The notes under the pieces were generated by a model that saw only the letters and a list, made by a program, of their open reading frames with translations, searched no databases and had not been told where the DNA came from. Source: Tubulanus polymorphus (Eukaryota > Nemertea > Palaeonemertea > Tubulaniformes > Tubulanidae). Taken from it: a DNA stretch of 64,000 nucleotides. The stretch lies in the NCBI RefSeq assembly GCF_964204645.1, contig NC_134035.1:13435951-13499950 (forward strand). The letters are read 5' to 3'. Position 1 is the first letter of the stretch. Each line of letters opens with the position of its first letter. The translations under genes and the position numbers were made by a program. Of the stretch, positions 24,083 through 36,492 are shown piece by piece.

Positions 24083-27000
24083 TTATATTCTTCTAACTAC
24101 TGCAAGACAATTTCCGCATTTGGGACACGTATGTTCAACGTCTAAAGCACTGTCAACACAGCATGGAATACAAACGCATGGCCAACAGCTGCGAAAATAA
24201 GAATCCACAAAAATAAAAACAATTATTCATTAATTCATTCTTTTCATAATACACAGAACTAGATATACACGAAAATTAACAACTGACTAGCGATTCCATT
24301 TTCGTGTTCATAAAATCAACCAAAATTAGAATCGGTAGAAATAAAAATCGATGAAATTTAATGTTTATTCAAATATTCAAATTGTAAAAAATTGTTAACG
24401 CGAACACGCGGTATGAAAATCTATTAACTGGCACCTAGGAACAATTACTGCTTGAATAATCAATATTCACAATTATACATAATCACAGTAATAACACTAA
24501 CAGTTACACGATGTGAGTCTTAATGAGTTAAAATTTGCGTTAGTTTTCAATCATTTCTGAACTCCTTAAAGAGTTTTTAGTACTAACTCGCAACTGTGAA
24601 GCAGGTCCAGTTGATTATTTACAATCATTCATATCAAATCTTTGAAAAAATTTTGTTAAGTAACAAACAGAGATGATACTGGAAGGAAGGAGAAACTGAA
24701 GCAAGGGTGGGTGGGATACTGAAGGGAGATATTGAGAAGGGGGAGGGAGATACTTAAGGGAGTGGGACACTGAAAGAAGGGGAGTAGGATACTGAAGGAG
24801 GTGAAGTGGATACTAAAGGGGGTTTGGTGGGGAGGGGTGAAGAGTTAGGGGTATTGTTCAATTCAGTTAGTACGATCTGGCAATGATAGGGTTAAAACGT
24901 ACTCAACAATGGAAACCATTTTAATCTGATTCAACTGAATTAATTTCTGGAAGCTGAACATTAGAAATTCAATTACAAAACGGAATCAAAAATGTCGGTC
25001 GGCTTCCTCACAGTAGACATAGTGTCACCATGTATCATTGGTTTATACAAGTTTATCTATTAGATAGGAGGTTCCCATGTAAGGGTATCCCTTACCCTAT
25101 TACAGTAACTGGTGTTTTTTATAGAAGGTTCTGTTCCGCTGTTTTTGTCACAGATGTTTTTAATGGACACGGAAAAATAAAACCAACGTAAAATCAATTT
25201 ATATTTCATTATTTATAATATTACACGTATCAATATCGTGACTGCAGTTGGTTTGTTGGTTTGTAGTTTTACAAACCGACCGACCGACCGACTGACTGGC
25301 TGACTAATAGAATGGGGCGAAATTGATTTAAAAGTAAATTTCATATTAAATGAACAAGAGAACATTGAAACAGCTGTAAGAATGAGAGAGTGAGGGAGTG
25401 AGTTAACCAGCTGTTTGAGGTGCTACGAGTATATCATACTCAATTCATAGATAATTATTATTACATGAATTTAATTTCGAGGTTCTCAGCTACTGAACAC
25501 GACGTATTATTATAGGGAGGTCTCCATCACTGCTGATGATGGTTTCTGGAGAGAGTCTTGTTTTCATTGTGTCTTAATTTTTGATATAATCAATTTCATT
25601 TTTAAACTTTTAGATTTGTAAATAATCGGTTTTAATTTCTTTACGTATTGTCCACGTCTGAACCAGAACATATCAGTCATCCGCTAGAAATTGTCCAAAC
25701 CTTTGATGGAAACACTTGAATCATTTTCTAGTTTATTCCATGTCGTATTGAACATGGTACGAATTCTATTTTGTCGCGTGACACGGCATCAAAATAGCGA
25801 CGGAACTGATGTTGATATTTCATCGAGATGAAAATCGGCAAAACTTAAGTTTTTTTCCAATATAGTGATGAAATTCACCTACGGATCTAATCGCTATTTG
25901 CTGGACTGGAAAATCTACTTTTTCTATTGCAACAAACTGTGTGGAGGGGGTGATGTTAAAACTCACCCGAACAAACAGAGCAATCCTGATAGAATCCACG
26001 TAAGCGCACCCGGAGTATACGTCACTGTGGTTGTTACTGTTGCTAAGCAATTCGGACACTTGATCGTTGTTGGGTGTGGTCCGAACGGTACGTGATGGAT
26101 CACTACTGGTTGACCTAGATATAGGAAAAAAAATAGTTTGTAAATATTGAAAAGAATTATGATGATTTTAGAAACATTGAGGAATCTGATAATTGTGGAA
26201 CTGAATCCAAAACTGTGGCATTCGGTCAGGTAACTGTGGAACTGGATACAGAACTGTGGAATTGGATCCTGAACTGTGGAATTGGGTCCAGAACTGGAAC
26301 TGGGTTCAGTACTGTGGAACTGAGTTCAGTACTGTGGAACTGGATCCTGTACTGTGGAACTGGGTCGAGAACTGTGGAACTGAGTCCAGTAACTGTGGAA
26401 CTGGTTCTAGTTACTGTGAAACTGGGCTCATGAAGAAGAGCAGAAATATGAATAAGAGTCAATAGTTAGATAAATATAGTGATGTATCAAATACAAACCT
26501 GCAGGAACTGAACCCTGATAAGAGTAAGATGGCGGAGGTCCGAATCCGGTTTTTTCGGTGTCTTGCGCTTGATAAACTGGTGGTGGTTCATCAGGGTAAG
26601 GGGGTCCTTCACCTCCAACTGCATAATAACAATCATTACAAATATTACAATATTTAGCCAGTTACAGCTGCCCTTGAAAAGGTCGTTGAATTCTAAACTT
26701 GTGTTTGTAATAATAGATTGATTAAAAAGATGAAGAAAAATAATTCTGTGGAACTGAGTTCAAGGGTAATTTGCGTAGTCATCACTTAGATTTAAGACCG
26801 GTCAATTTATCTTTAGTTCTTTAGTCAATCCCCATCTACTACAACTTAAGATCAGTATTTTAAGATTTCAGATTATTTTTAGACTTAAGTCAAGACTGTC
26901 GAACAACTTTCAAACCAACTCACGAGAAACCCCGTGATAAGTAGGTAATAACGAGGGCCGCCGGGCCCAGAATAATCCATACTCAATCTATATTCAAATT

Positions 27001-27176
27001 ATGACCATATGACAGACTGGGCCCAGGGGCTGGCAGAAGTAAAATACTGATGATTATTACTTACCAGTTGGAGGAGGTGGGGGTACAGGAGAACTATCTG
27101 CTGGAGGTTGAGGAGGTGCCGGGGGCGGAGGCTCAACCGGCGAAGGTTGTCCGTTTGGAAGAAGTGGTTGCGACAT
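24083..27176 (-). CDS. LITAF: LITAF-domain membrane-associated protein
   Basis: Four coding exons on the minus strand: 27176-27065, 26618-26499, 26114-25967 and 24188-24083, giving 161 residues with all phases consistent. A non-coding 5' exon ends at 27346 (donor GTAAGG) and joins an acceptor at 27196. Residues 1-77 are Pro-rich and include two PPxY motifs, PPVY (50-53) and PPSY (66-69), which in this family recruit NEDD4-type ubiquitin ligases. The LITAF domain spans about 81-161: CPNC (97-100), a hydrophobic in-plane segment (about 114-127), then GCWPC, IPCC and HTCPKC (146-151). The paired CxxC knuckles bind zinc in known members. The family acts on the cytosolic face of late endosomes and lysosomes in trafficking. 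Orthology to vertebrate LITAF or to CDIP1 is not resolved here. It is divergent from the PNPLA gene, with start codons about 840 bp apart. Confidence 0.95.
26205..26431. repeat. About 20-bp array from a MITE-B end, in LITAF intron 2
   Basis: About 11 copies of a 20-21-bp unit 'aactgtggaactggatccag' with drift. The unit equals the terminal repeat of family-B MITEs (AACTGTGGAACTGG). Frames translate as WNWV-type repeats; not coding. Confidence 0.88.
26781..26905. mobile_element. MITE family A, decayed copy
   Basis: Recognisable by 'tagtcatcacttagatttaa', 'cttaagatcagtattttaag' and the end 'acttaagtcaagactgtcga'. The terminal GGCC blocks are lost. Lies in LITAF intron 1. Confidence 0.6.
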
Positions 27177-27416
27177 GGTTTTTTCGGCAACCCGACTGAA
27201 ACAAACAGAACGAACATTGACAATAAAACCAGTAGATTTGAATTGCGATTGTTTTAAACGCGGACTGGTTTATACGTGAACGGGACAATCTGACAATCAG
27301 TAATTTGATTGGAAAATATTCAAACAACACAATAACAAACCTTACCAGTTATCAATCCGCGAAAATATCACTAAATTAATCCAAAATCGAAGACAAGAAG
27401 ACGCGACCAGTTTTTA

Positions 27417-27533
27417 TTTCCGGGTTCCCCAGCCTTCAAGCGCCATCTGGCGGTGTATATTTATTCTAATGACGTCACACGCGGAAGTGAACGGTTATTT
27501 CCGGGTTCCCCGATATTCTGTTTATTGACGTCA
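27417..27533. promoter_or_regulatory. Shared LITAF/PNPLA2 promoter with two CREs
   Basis: Two perfect TGACGTCA sites (27470-27477 and 27526-27533), an ETS-like GCGGAAGTG (27481-27489), and TTTCCGGGTTCCCC twice (27417-27430 and 27498-27511, 81 bp apart). The block lies between the LITAF 5' exon (ending 27346, minus) and the PNPLA start codon (28021, plus), so it is a candidate bidirectional promoter. Factor binding is inference from the motifs. Confidence 0.55.
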
Positions 27534-28020
27534 TCAATGTAAACACGGATTGGTAAATTACGCGTATGTCACGCGATTCGTGGTCAGTGTGACTTCACAG
27601 ACGCGCAGCGATCGCTGGAATCGAGTTGTTATAGTAAAGACTTCTCAGGGAACTCATTTCGGTGTTTTATTCGTATCTATAACTGGTAGAAAGCGAGAGG
27701 GAATAGGATTCGTATATCGTACTACAATCCGAGCTGCTGAGGGTGTGTGGCCGAACGCAGCACGCTGATTGGTCGAACTCGATCTCCCATCTCATTCATA
27801 TCGATGTGTTAGTTCGTGGAAGGATTTATTGTTTAAACGGATATTTTACTCGCAGGAAAGAGGTTTAAATAGCTTTATATTCTTCGAGTAAACAGTCTAC
27901 TTTTTAACTAAATTCCGTTCTTTACTGATCCAAGAACTCGATTTGCTACAGTTGGGATTGAAACAAGCCTTTCTTCTGGCAGTAAGCCAACAATTAAGGC
28001 TCGAAGGATCTAGAGACACG

Positions 28021-31000
28021 ATGTTGTTGCCACAGCAATCTAAGTCCAGTATCTCTTTCGCTGGTTGTGGATTTTTGGGTATTTATCACGTAGGCGTTTG
28101 TAGTTGTCTGAAGGAGTATGCTCCTCATTTACTGGAAGGAACGAAAGTGTTTGGAGCCAGCGCCGGGGCAATTACAGCAACATGTTTACTATGCGATTGT
28201 CATTTAGGTATGTGTCACCTTCTCTAATATGATTCGAACAAAAAAAAGAAAAAAACCTGATAGTTTCTCAGTTTGTTTCTAAATACAAAGTTTATAACTG
28301 AATACTAGTCAATAGTACATTACAATGCTTCGTTTGTTCAACCATGTAATCCGGAGTAACCGGTCCTGCTGCAAGATTTGTCCCGAAAGTCTGAACTAAA
28401 GGATCGGAAAAAACGATTTCAAAATATACTGTCTGAGTTATTCAAATCAAATGCTCCGATTGCTCGCGGGTTGCATGATTTCACACAAAGTAATTTGAAA
28501 CCCCGAAACCCCGCGAGACGAGACGATCTGGCTAGTTGGGCTCAGGAACTTTTTAGCACGGGGGCAAAATGCGTAGAACTTCACGATCGAGTTGCAGGGT
28601 CAAGTGATTATAGGAGTTTCTTGTAGTAAACTAACAGAGACAGACACATCATATGATTAAAACTCTTCAAAGTATTGTTTATAGTTCGCGTGACTGTCTT
28701 GACCTATGACAGTTCAACAAAACAGCTACACAAGACGCCGGCACGGACTCGCCGGACTGACCGATGTTAAAGTACATTTGACCCGTCACGCGACATAAGA
28801 ATATGTATATTCGTTAAAACACGTGTGACAGTGCTAAACCCCTACTGCCCTGACAACCCCGAAAAACTTGCCTATTCCCGGAATTTTTCCTATAAAAAAC
28901 TCGTATTTTATTGCCGGACACCGATCCCGACGATGGAGACAAAAGATTTTTAATTCTTCGCATTCCGATAGATTGGTGACCTGAATTTGGCTTGTAGCCA
29001 TATAAAAGTGCGTCTATTCTGCGCATTGCCAAGTTTTGGCGGCCAAGGTCACAATGGATTCTGTTACTATTAAATATAATTTTTGCGACGCGCAAAATTC
29101 CTGGTACACGTGTCACGTACGGGGCCAGTTCTAATTTTGGACCGATTCCAAACCTGTTTTGACAAATTGTTTCCTGATACGAAACAGAATAGTTGTTCAC
29201 CTTAGTTACCCCTATATTCGAGCTGTCAAGTTGCTATTTTCGAGGGCAAATTCAGTTGTTATTAAGAAAAATTGTGATATAAATGTTCCATGAAAAAAGG
29301 CATCTTTACCGTCAAACTGAACCGCTGACATGTTTACTGACTGAAACGCGCGGTGGTACCACTGACCTGAAAAACCAGGAAAACTCGGGAATCAGAAAAG
29401 TCAAGGGAAAACTCGGGGAATTTTTCACAAATTTTACCAAAAACCTGGAAATTTCAGGGAATTCTATAATGCTATTTACCACATGTTTCTTGATCAATAC
29501 GTGATTCAATGAAAAATGAATGAATTGTAACACTTTAAACCTAGAAATTTCTCTGATTCACTCTCGGGGAATTTTGAAAACTCGGGATTTGTAAATATGG
29601 CCACCATGTAAACAGATACTTGTGTAAAATACAAATAATTCAGATGACGAATCTTACGAAATCACAACTATAAAATGTATTGTTTTGTTTATATTATTTA
29701 CAGGTGATTGTACGAGTTTCGTGTTACGGTTAGCGACTCGCGCGAGGTCTCGAACGCTCGGTCCGTTCCATCCTAGTTTTCACGTGTTACAGATTCTGCG
29801 CCAAGGCCTGGATGACATCCTGCCACCGAACGCGCATGAAATCTGTAGCGGTCGCTTACACGTGTCGCTGACCAGAGTGTCAGACCGACAGAACGTTATC
29901 ATTTCACAGTTCAAAACAAGAGATGATTTAATACAGGTATGATACAGTAATCTCTTCTATCTAACCCTGTAAGGGACACCAGCTGAGGGCCGCCAAATCA
30001 CTAGAAAAAATGAAATCTACCAATCAAATAAATATCAGCGATTTAAAGACCAATCAAATAAATAACAGGGTCAATCCCTATTAATAAGATATAAAATATC
30101 CAGGTATAATACTGTAATCTCTTCTATCAAACTTTTTGTTTCGTTACCGGCTTGTATGTGGTGGGTTTGTAAGGGACAGCAGCTGAGGGCCACCAAATCA
30201 CTAGAAAAAATGAAATCTACCAATCAAATAAATATCAGGGATTTAAAGACCAATTGAATAAATAACAGGGTCAATCCCTATTTTAAGATAGGAAAAATAT
30301 CTTTTATCTACAGTTTGTTAACGACCTAAGCATTGGTGGAAACCTTTTATAATCGGATAGGCTTATTATACCAACATGTCATGTGGTTTGTGAAAATATC
30401 CGACCATAAAACTAAACCACAGTCAGGCTACTGACTATATCTCCAGTCGGTCCGTTAGGTCGGATCATTTTTGGATTCGTTCAAATCGTTTTAGAACGGG
30501 GACCTTCGTCCGACTCGGGTTCGAATTTAAATAGTGAAAATCTGACTCTGGAAATTCTAAGATTTAACTAAACATCGCAAGTTAGGAAAATGTTTTAATA
30601 TTTAGGTTTACACTCTAGAAAGAAAGCGAATAATTGAAAAGATCGAGGTGAAATAAACAATTCAGTATAACGGGTTCAGTCTCGTGTGAACTGAACGATA
30701 CAAAACACGATAAAGGAAACAAAATAAAGGTTCTGTTTCGTTGAACAGTGAAGTCACCTTTAATTGATAAATGCAAAGTTTGTCGCGGACAAATTCTAAA
30801 CGTCTCCTCCAGAGACTAAACAGTTAAACTATGAATACTCGGCCAGACATTGTTCTACGATCGATTTTAAATTCTCGGAAATATTTTCCGATCCTAAAAT
30901 CTTTCTGGATTCGATTTTCTGACGACGTTTCGTCGAGAGGTAACTCTGAGTGCAACGGCACCAGTTAACCTCGATATTATTATCACATTTCATGGAATCT

Positions 31001-34000
31001 ATTTAAAGTGACGATATGTTTTTAATTGTGTTTATCACGAGGCCCTAAAACAATATATTAAAGATAAGATTCGACCCGTGGTTATATATTTCATTTAATA
31101 GGTACAAGGTCAATGTTCCTTTGTGATATCATGCAATTTTTGTCTCCCGTTTAGCAATGAATTGAACTACGTAAAAAATTGAAGCCGACTTTTTTTCTGA
31201 TATTTTTTCAATTGCACAAACATTGGTTAAAATCAACCATCAGATAAATACAGTTTTGGCCATCTTCTGAGCAACTGGGCTGTAAACTTCTGAGCAACCG
31301 GGCTGTAAACTTCTGAGAAACTGGGCTGTAAACTTCTGAGCAACCGGGCTGTAAACTTCTGTGCAACTGGGCTGTAAACTTCTGAACAACTGGGCTGTAA
31401 ACTTCTGTGCAACTGGGCTGTAAACTTCTGAGCAACCGGGCTGTAAACTTCTGTGCAACTGGGCTGTAAACTTCTGAGCAACTGGGCTGTAAACTTCTGA
31501 GCAACTGGGCTGTAAACTTCTGAGCAACTGGGCTCGAAACTTCTGAGCAACTGGGCTGTTAACCTCTGAGCAACTGGGTCCTGATCTGAACAACTTCACC
31601 TAAACCCCAGCAGCTCTTCTGACCAAGCGAACCCATAAACAGTTCTTTAAACTGACTCATCTTGCAACATAGTTTGATTTTTGTTGTTATTTTCAGGCAG
31701 TTTTATGCAGTGCATTTGTACCCTTTTATTGCGGTTTGATTCCTCCGACGTTTGAAGGCACGGTAAGTTTAATCTATCGACCCCGAGTGTGAATTCAACT
31801 CACTGCAACTTTCTAACAATTTCATCGTTATGTGATACCTACAAATATCAAAATCATTCAAATAGTATCGATATCTCAAATTATCAATCTCACACTGATA
31901 TACCGTGCATCTTTATCTCACACAGCAATATCACACGGTATCTCAAATTATCGTTGTATCTCAAATTATCAATATCATACAGCAATATCGCTGTATCTCA
32001 AATAATCGATATGATGATAATAGAAGAATTTGTGTGTTGTTTTTTTGTAGCGATATGTCGACGGTAGTTTAAGTGATAATCTACCGGTATTAGATGAAGA
32101 TACGATCACTGTTTCCCCGTTCGCAGGTGAAACTGATATCTGCCCGAACGATCATTCGCCGTTTAACTTTCATATCAACCTAGCTAATACTAGTCTACAG
32201 TTCACGTCGAGGAATCTGTATCGTCTGTCCCGGATTCTATTCCCGCCGCATCCTGAGATTCTCAGCGCTATGTGCAGACAGGGATTCGACGACGCGCTAC
32301 GATTCCTTCAAAATAACAGTAAGTTCATTTCATTTCATTCATAATATGAACAGAATACATATATACAGAAATCATAAACCTGCAGGGTTCTTACGGGTCG
32401 GAAATCAGGGAATTCTGAGTTTTAAGGAATTTTTGGTGTCTTGTTGTTCTTGCTGGTGACGAGTGGCACAAGAAACCTCTTGATAAGAAACAGCTCCCGC
32501 TGAGGATATCTTATGAAATAATCAGAGGGAATTTGAAATTCTGGTGTCTTGTTGTTCTTGCTGGTGACGAGTGACACAAGGAACCTCTTGATAAGAAACA
32601 GCTCCTCACTGAGACTATCTTATAACTAAACCGGGGAATTTTAATTTTAGGTCTCTAAATGATGTTCCCGCTCGGGAATTCAGGATTTATTTTTCCCTGC
32701 AGATAAATTACGATACCGAAAAGAAACATTTGATTGATTTTGTGAATTTCAGATTTGATTTCATGCGTGAAACACGTCAGTATTGTGTCGTGTATCAGAC
32801 CTAGAAATGACTCGTACTCAATAGGATCAGACGAGGTCGAACTATCTATCGACGATGATGACGATGATGATGATGCCGATACTGCTGTTGGTCGTGTTGA
32901 AGAGGAGATGTATGATGAAATAGATGATGACGGATATATAACGAATCACTGTGATATTGTCAGCTGTATTGACTGTAGGCATCGCCAGAGAAAAGCATTA
33001 GACGACACTTTACCGGAGACAGTATTGGCAGGTAAATAACCACCAGGGGGCGACACTTTACCGGAAACAGTATTAGCAGGTAAATAATCACCAGGGGGTG
33101 ACACTTTACCGGAAACAGTATAAGCAGTTAAATAATCACCAGGGGGTGACACTTTACCGGAGACAGTATTGGCAGGTAAATAACCACCAGGGGGCGACTC
33201 TTTACCGGAAACAGTATAAGCAGTTAAATAATCACCAGGGGGTGACACTTTACCGGAGACAGTATTAGCAGGTAAATAACCACCAGGGGGCGACACTTCA
33301 CCGGAGACTGTACTAGCAGCAGAATCCAGTTGACTGAGTCATGATTGTGCAATTGGGTTCCTGGATCCAGGTTCACAATTGTGTCATAGATCTCAACTCA
33401 CAACTGTGGAACTGGGTCCGTTACTTCATTTAGAGAGAAAGGGGTATTGAGTGCAGACCCCTGCTTTCCCGTTGAGGTCGCCATTATAAAAACCGTGGTT
33501 TGAATTAGAAAATTGTTAATATGATAATAATAATGATGATATTTGATATAATTTCAGTATTACAAGCTGCTTGCACTAAGAATGGTATTTTAGCTCATCT
33601 TTACGAAAGTCGTATTTATCGATTAACGGCATTAGCTTTCACTCCGATGGTTTTACCGTTAGATTACGTGTATAACTTCACTATCAGGTGCGTTTTTATT
33701 AAACGATTCCACAATATCAACAGGGTCCAGTTCGACAGTTGCTACAACCAGTTCCACAGTTATGGTGGACCCGGATCTGCAGTTACTGGAGGAGCCAGTT
33801 CCACAGTTACTGGTGGATCCAGATCCACCATTTGTCAGTAAAGTTTGACTGCAGAGTTAAAATCAACTCATTTCCGATGTTTAGACTCTTAAAGTCTAAT
33901 TTCAAATCAAAACTGTAGAACTCGATTGAGGACCAGCAACAATTAAAACGTCCATTTATAAACTAAATTCTAAGTGGGCATCATGTTCATAAATTACAAA

Positions 34001-36492
34001 TATGCAAAATCTAGCTGATTTCCCCCTCACCCTCACTCAATTTTCAAAACCCCCAAGTTTCCCTCACTTGATAAATATAGTTATTGTGTTTAAATTGTAG
34101 ATTTCTCCACTGGTTACCGACGCTTCCCGACGACAGTTTGTGGCTGTTATCAGAATTTAAAGATGTTCTACAATCGTTGTTGTATTATCTGAAACATCGA
34201 CACAACTATAAAGCCAGGTATGTTGAATTAACTTTAACCCAAGAGAACCCAAGACCAATTGTAACCGCTCAAAAAATTATGAAAATGCATTTTATTGCAG
34301 CTATAGCATTGCAAAGTACAACCCAGGTTTCATTTTTTAAATTTGGGAACTTTGACCTACATTTTGAAATTTCGCGTGTTGCTGGGACAAATATGACCCC
34401 ATGGGTTCTCTTGGGTTTTAACTGCCATCAATACCTTTTACTCACATAAATAATCCTGCTAAAAATTAATACCTTTAATGTAATTTCATTCATTTAAAGT
34501 TTTGGCAGAATTCGCAAAAATGTTTTTCACAATACACATGCTTCTATTGTGTAATGGTATCATGCTATACTATTAATTTCAATGACTCATTTACCCGATT
34601 TAACTACAATATTCAGTGGTAGCGAAAGCTTTTACTCTGAAAAAATCTATTTGACCTTTTTATTACTGTTTGTCTTTAAGTTTTAGTCTAGTATGTGAAT
34701 TTATCATATCTATAATTCCTTCTATGGACTCCATCCAGTGTCCGAAATAAACTTCCGTGATTATGTATTATACAAATTTTCAGTTTGGCAGTCCTGTTGT
34801 TAGGCAATGACGTGTCCCTAGAAAGTTTTTTGATGCGTAATAAAATAGATGAACATTGATCTGTGTATCAGATTCCGAATTGTGTTTACTGTTTAAACTG
34901 TTTTGACCATGCCATACCAGGAAGTAGATAACATTTTATTGAGCACTGAATTCATCTTTAAACCTTGTTTATCACGAATGAGACACAAATATGTAAATTT
35001 AGTTCAATTTATTTCAATGACCTTTTTGTATTCTGGGTTATGATATAAGACTGGGTCCAGAACTGTAGAACTGGATCCAGAACAGTGGAACTTGGTTCAG
35101 TAACTGTGGAACTGGATCCAGAACTGTGGAAATAGGCCCAGAACTGTGGAAGTGTGGGTTTAGAACCTTGGAACTGGGGCTGTATTCACGAACCACTGTG
35201 CAAATGGGTCCAGAGCTGTGTGTGGAGCTGGGTCTACAACTGTGGAACTGGGTTCAGAACTGGAACTGTGCTATAATTGATTTGTTTAAATCTGATTTAT
35301 TTTCAGATTTCGTTGCGAGTTGGATATAACAGAAACGGATTGTCCCGATTCGTATCATCACAATAAACGCCGTAAAGTGAATATGGGATTCGCTTTAAAA
35401 TTCCACTCCAATAGAAACTTGGCTTCGTCTCTGGTGGATCTGGCGGCGTCTCGTAACGAACTGACGGTGATAGATCAAAATCATCGTCCAATAGACTGTT
35501 TACATCAGATAGAGAAACAGGTAAAAATCTCCCCTCGACCGCCGTCCCCCCCCCCCCCCCTGTACAGCGGCGGATCTAGGGAAATTAAATAGGCCATGTT
35601 CGGAAAGAAAGAAAAGAGGCATCCTCGGTGTTCAGAAATACATCTGAAAGGTTGCGGTTTGCGAAAGTCCGACGGCGGATGAGCGTCAAATGTTCAGGTC
35701 ATTACGATCTCTGTCTTGACGATAAATGTAACCTCATTGGGAAGGCAGGGGTCCAGACCCCCGAGACCACCCCCTTAAATCCGGCCCTGCTTCTGATCTC
35801 AGTTAAGTCACTGTTTACCACAATTACCGTGCGTTACATTTGAAGTTGATTCTTGATTTAACCCCTGGTAGTACAACCCAAATTTTGGAGGGGGGTGGTA
35901 TCTGCAGGCCTGCTTGCATAATTACCAAACTTCAAATCGGGAATAAATCGATTTATTGATTTTATAGGTGATAGACGAGCGTCGTCATGGTAACAAACCG
36001 GTAAAAGAAAGCGTCGTCGACCAATCGTACGAGACTTTAGAACGATACGTCAAACAGACGGACGAGATGGATACGATAATGGCTTATTATTATCTGGACG
36101 AAGAGCAACAAGTCGTGAAAGTAACGGAAATATGCGGTGCACCACCTGCTCACGTGCCAGAGGTGGAATCTAATAGTCACATGAAACACTGCGGCGACGT
36201 GTGTGACGACGAGGAAACACTATTACACGGCAGCGTTCCGGATCTAGTCCGCGGTCCGAAGAAATCCGGTCGCGAATATTTAGATATAGATATCGGAGAC
36301 GTTGACGATGAATTATCGTTTATCGCTCGTCGTCATAGCGCCAGTTGCGTGTCGAGGATCGCGTTCCTACAATTAGAAAATAAACTACGCGCCAACAAAA
36401 ATAAACAACAACGCTACGTGACGTCATCAGTGACGTCGTCGGTTACGTCATCGGTGAATAGTTTAACACAGGAAGTGACGTCGTGGACATAA
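28021..36492 (+). CDS. PNPLA2: Patatin-like phospholipase / triglyceride lipase (ATGL type)
   Basis: Nine coding exons: 28021-28207, 29704-29936, 31697-31762, 32051-32318, 32753-33031, 33558-33687, 34101-34217, 35307-35520 and 35968-36492; 672 residues, all phases consistent. The patatin domain begins at residue about 10 with GCGFLG (15-20, oxyanion loop) and GASAG (45-49). Catalytic Ser47 and Asp166 (in VDGSLSDN) fall at the same numbers as in human ATGL. LGPx[27 protein letters not shown]-like and RNLYRLSR blocks also match PNPLA2/3. Exon 5 encodes an acidic insert (Asp285-292). Exons 6-7 match the conserved region after the catalytic core. The C-terminal tail (499-672) is unlike vertebrate tails and has three VTSS repeats (649-660). 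In known members the enzyme hydrolyses triacylglycerol at lipid droplets. Which vertebrate paralogue is closest (PNPLA2 or PNPLA3) is not resolved. The ATG at 28021 was chosen because the open frame upstream lacks another ATG. Confidence 0.94.
28378..28626 (+). other. Unassigned open frame in PNPLA intron 1
   Basis: 82 codons open to a TAG stop with no ATG at the front. The composition looks protein-like (charged, with Trp and Cys), not low-complexity. I recognise no domain. It could be a transposon coding remnant or an unused alternative terminal exon ('gcaag|at' precedes it). Confidence 0.2.
29941..30290. repeat. Tandem segment duplication in PNPLA intron 2
   Basis: A block of about 145 bp beginning 'tgtaagggaca' and holding 'gccaaatcactagaaaaaat' and 'taacagggtcaatccctatt' occurs twice (about 29967-30085 and 30168-30282). 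The 'cagtaatctcttctat' lead-in is also repeated. A short direct duplication within one intron. Confidence 0.8.
31266..31578. repeat. 23-bp array from a MITE-C end, in PNPLA intron 2
   Basis: About 13 copies of 'gagcaactgggctgtaaact' plus 'tct', exact 23-bp period (31271 to 31294). The unit aligns with the terminal repeat of the family-C MITE at 12198-12338 (aacttttgagcaactgggcc). A 23-bp unit opens all three minus-strand frames, producing the SEVYSP-type repeat peptides; not coding. Confidence 0.93.
32395..32630. repeat. Direct duplication in PNPLA intron 4
   Basis: The block 'ggtgtcttgttgttcttgct' through 'gataagaaacagctcc' appears at about 32434-32492 and again at about 32541-32606 with few changes. 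Intronic tandem duplication. Confidence 0.75.
33004..33310 (+). repeat. 48-bp minisatellite built from exon end plus splice donor
   Basis: About six 48-bp units (33004 to 33052 measured). Each contains the last part of PNPLA exon 5 (gacactttaccgga...gca), the donor and the first intron bases. Intact CAG|GTAAAT donors occur at 33032, 33080, 33176 and 33272; copies 3 and 5 carry CAGTTAAAT and are broken. The unit length is a multiple of three, but each copy reads GGT AAA TAA, so use of any downstream donor would end the protein at about residue 347. Confidence 0.9.
35049..35262. repeat. Second MITE-B-end array, in PNPLA intron 7
   Basis: About ten degenerate copies of 'aactgtggaactgggtccag'. 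Same unit as the array at 26.2 kb but on different flanks, so it was amplified independently or transferred. A shorter, more diverged cluster of the reverse complement ('ggatccagttccacagttac') lies at 33721-33836. Confidence 0.85.

Noticed and set aside
31208-31599. Three overlapping minus-strand frames encoding [11 protein letters not shown]-like repeats
   Set aside because: Generated by a 23-bp tandem repeat that keeps all frames open. No start, splice or composition evidence for a gene.
32946-33296. 116-codon minus-strand frame with SPPGGYLP repeats
   Set aside because: Antisense of the 48-bp minisatellite at PNPLA exon 5; the sense strand explains the sequence.
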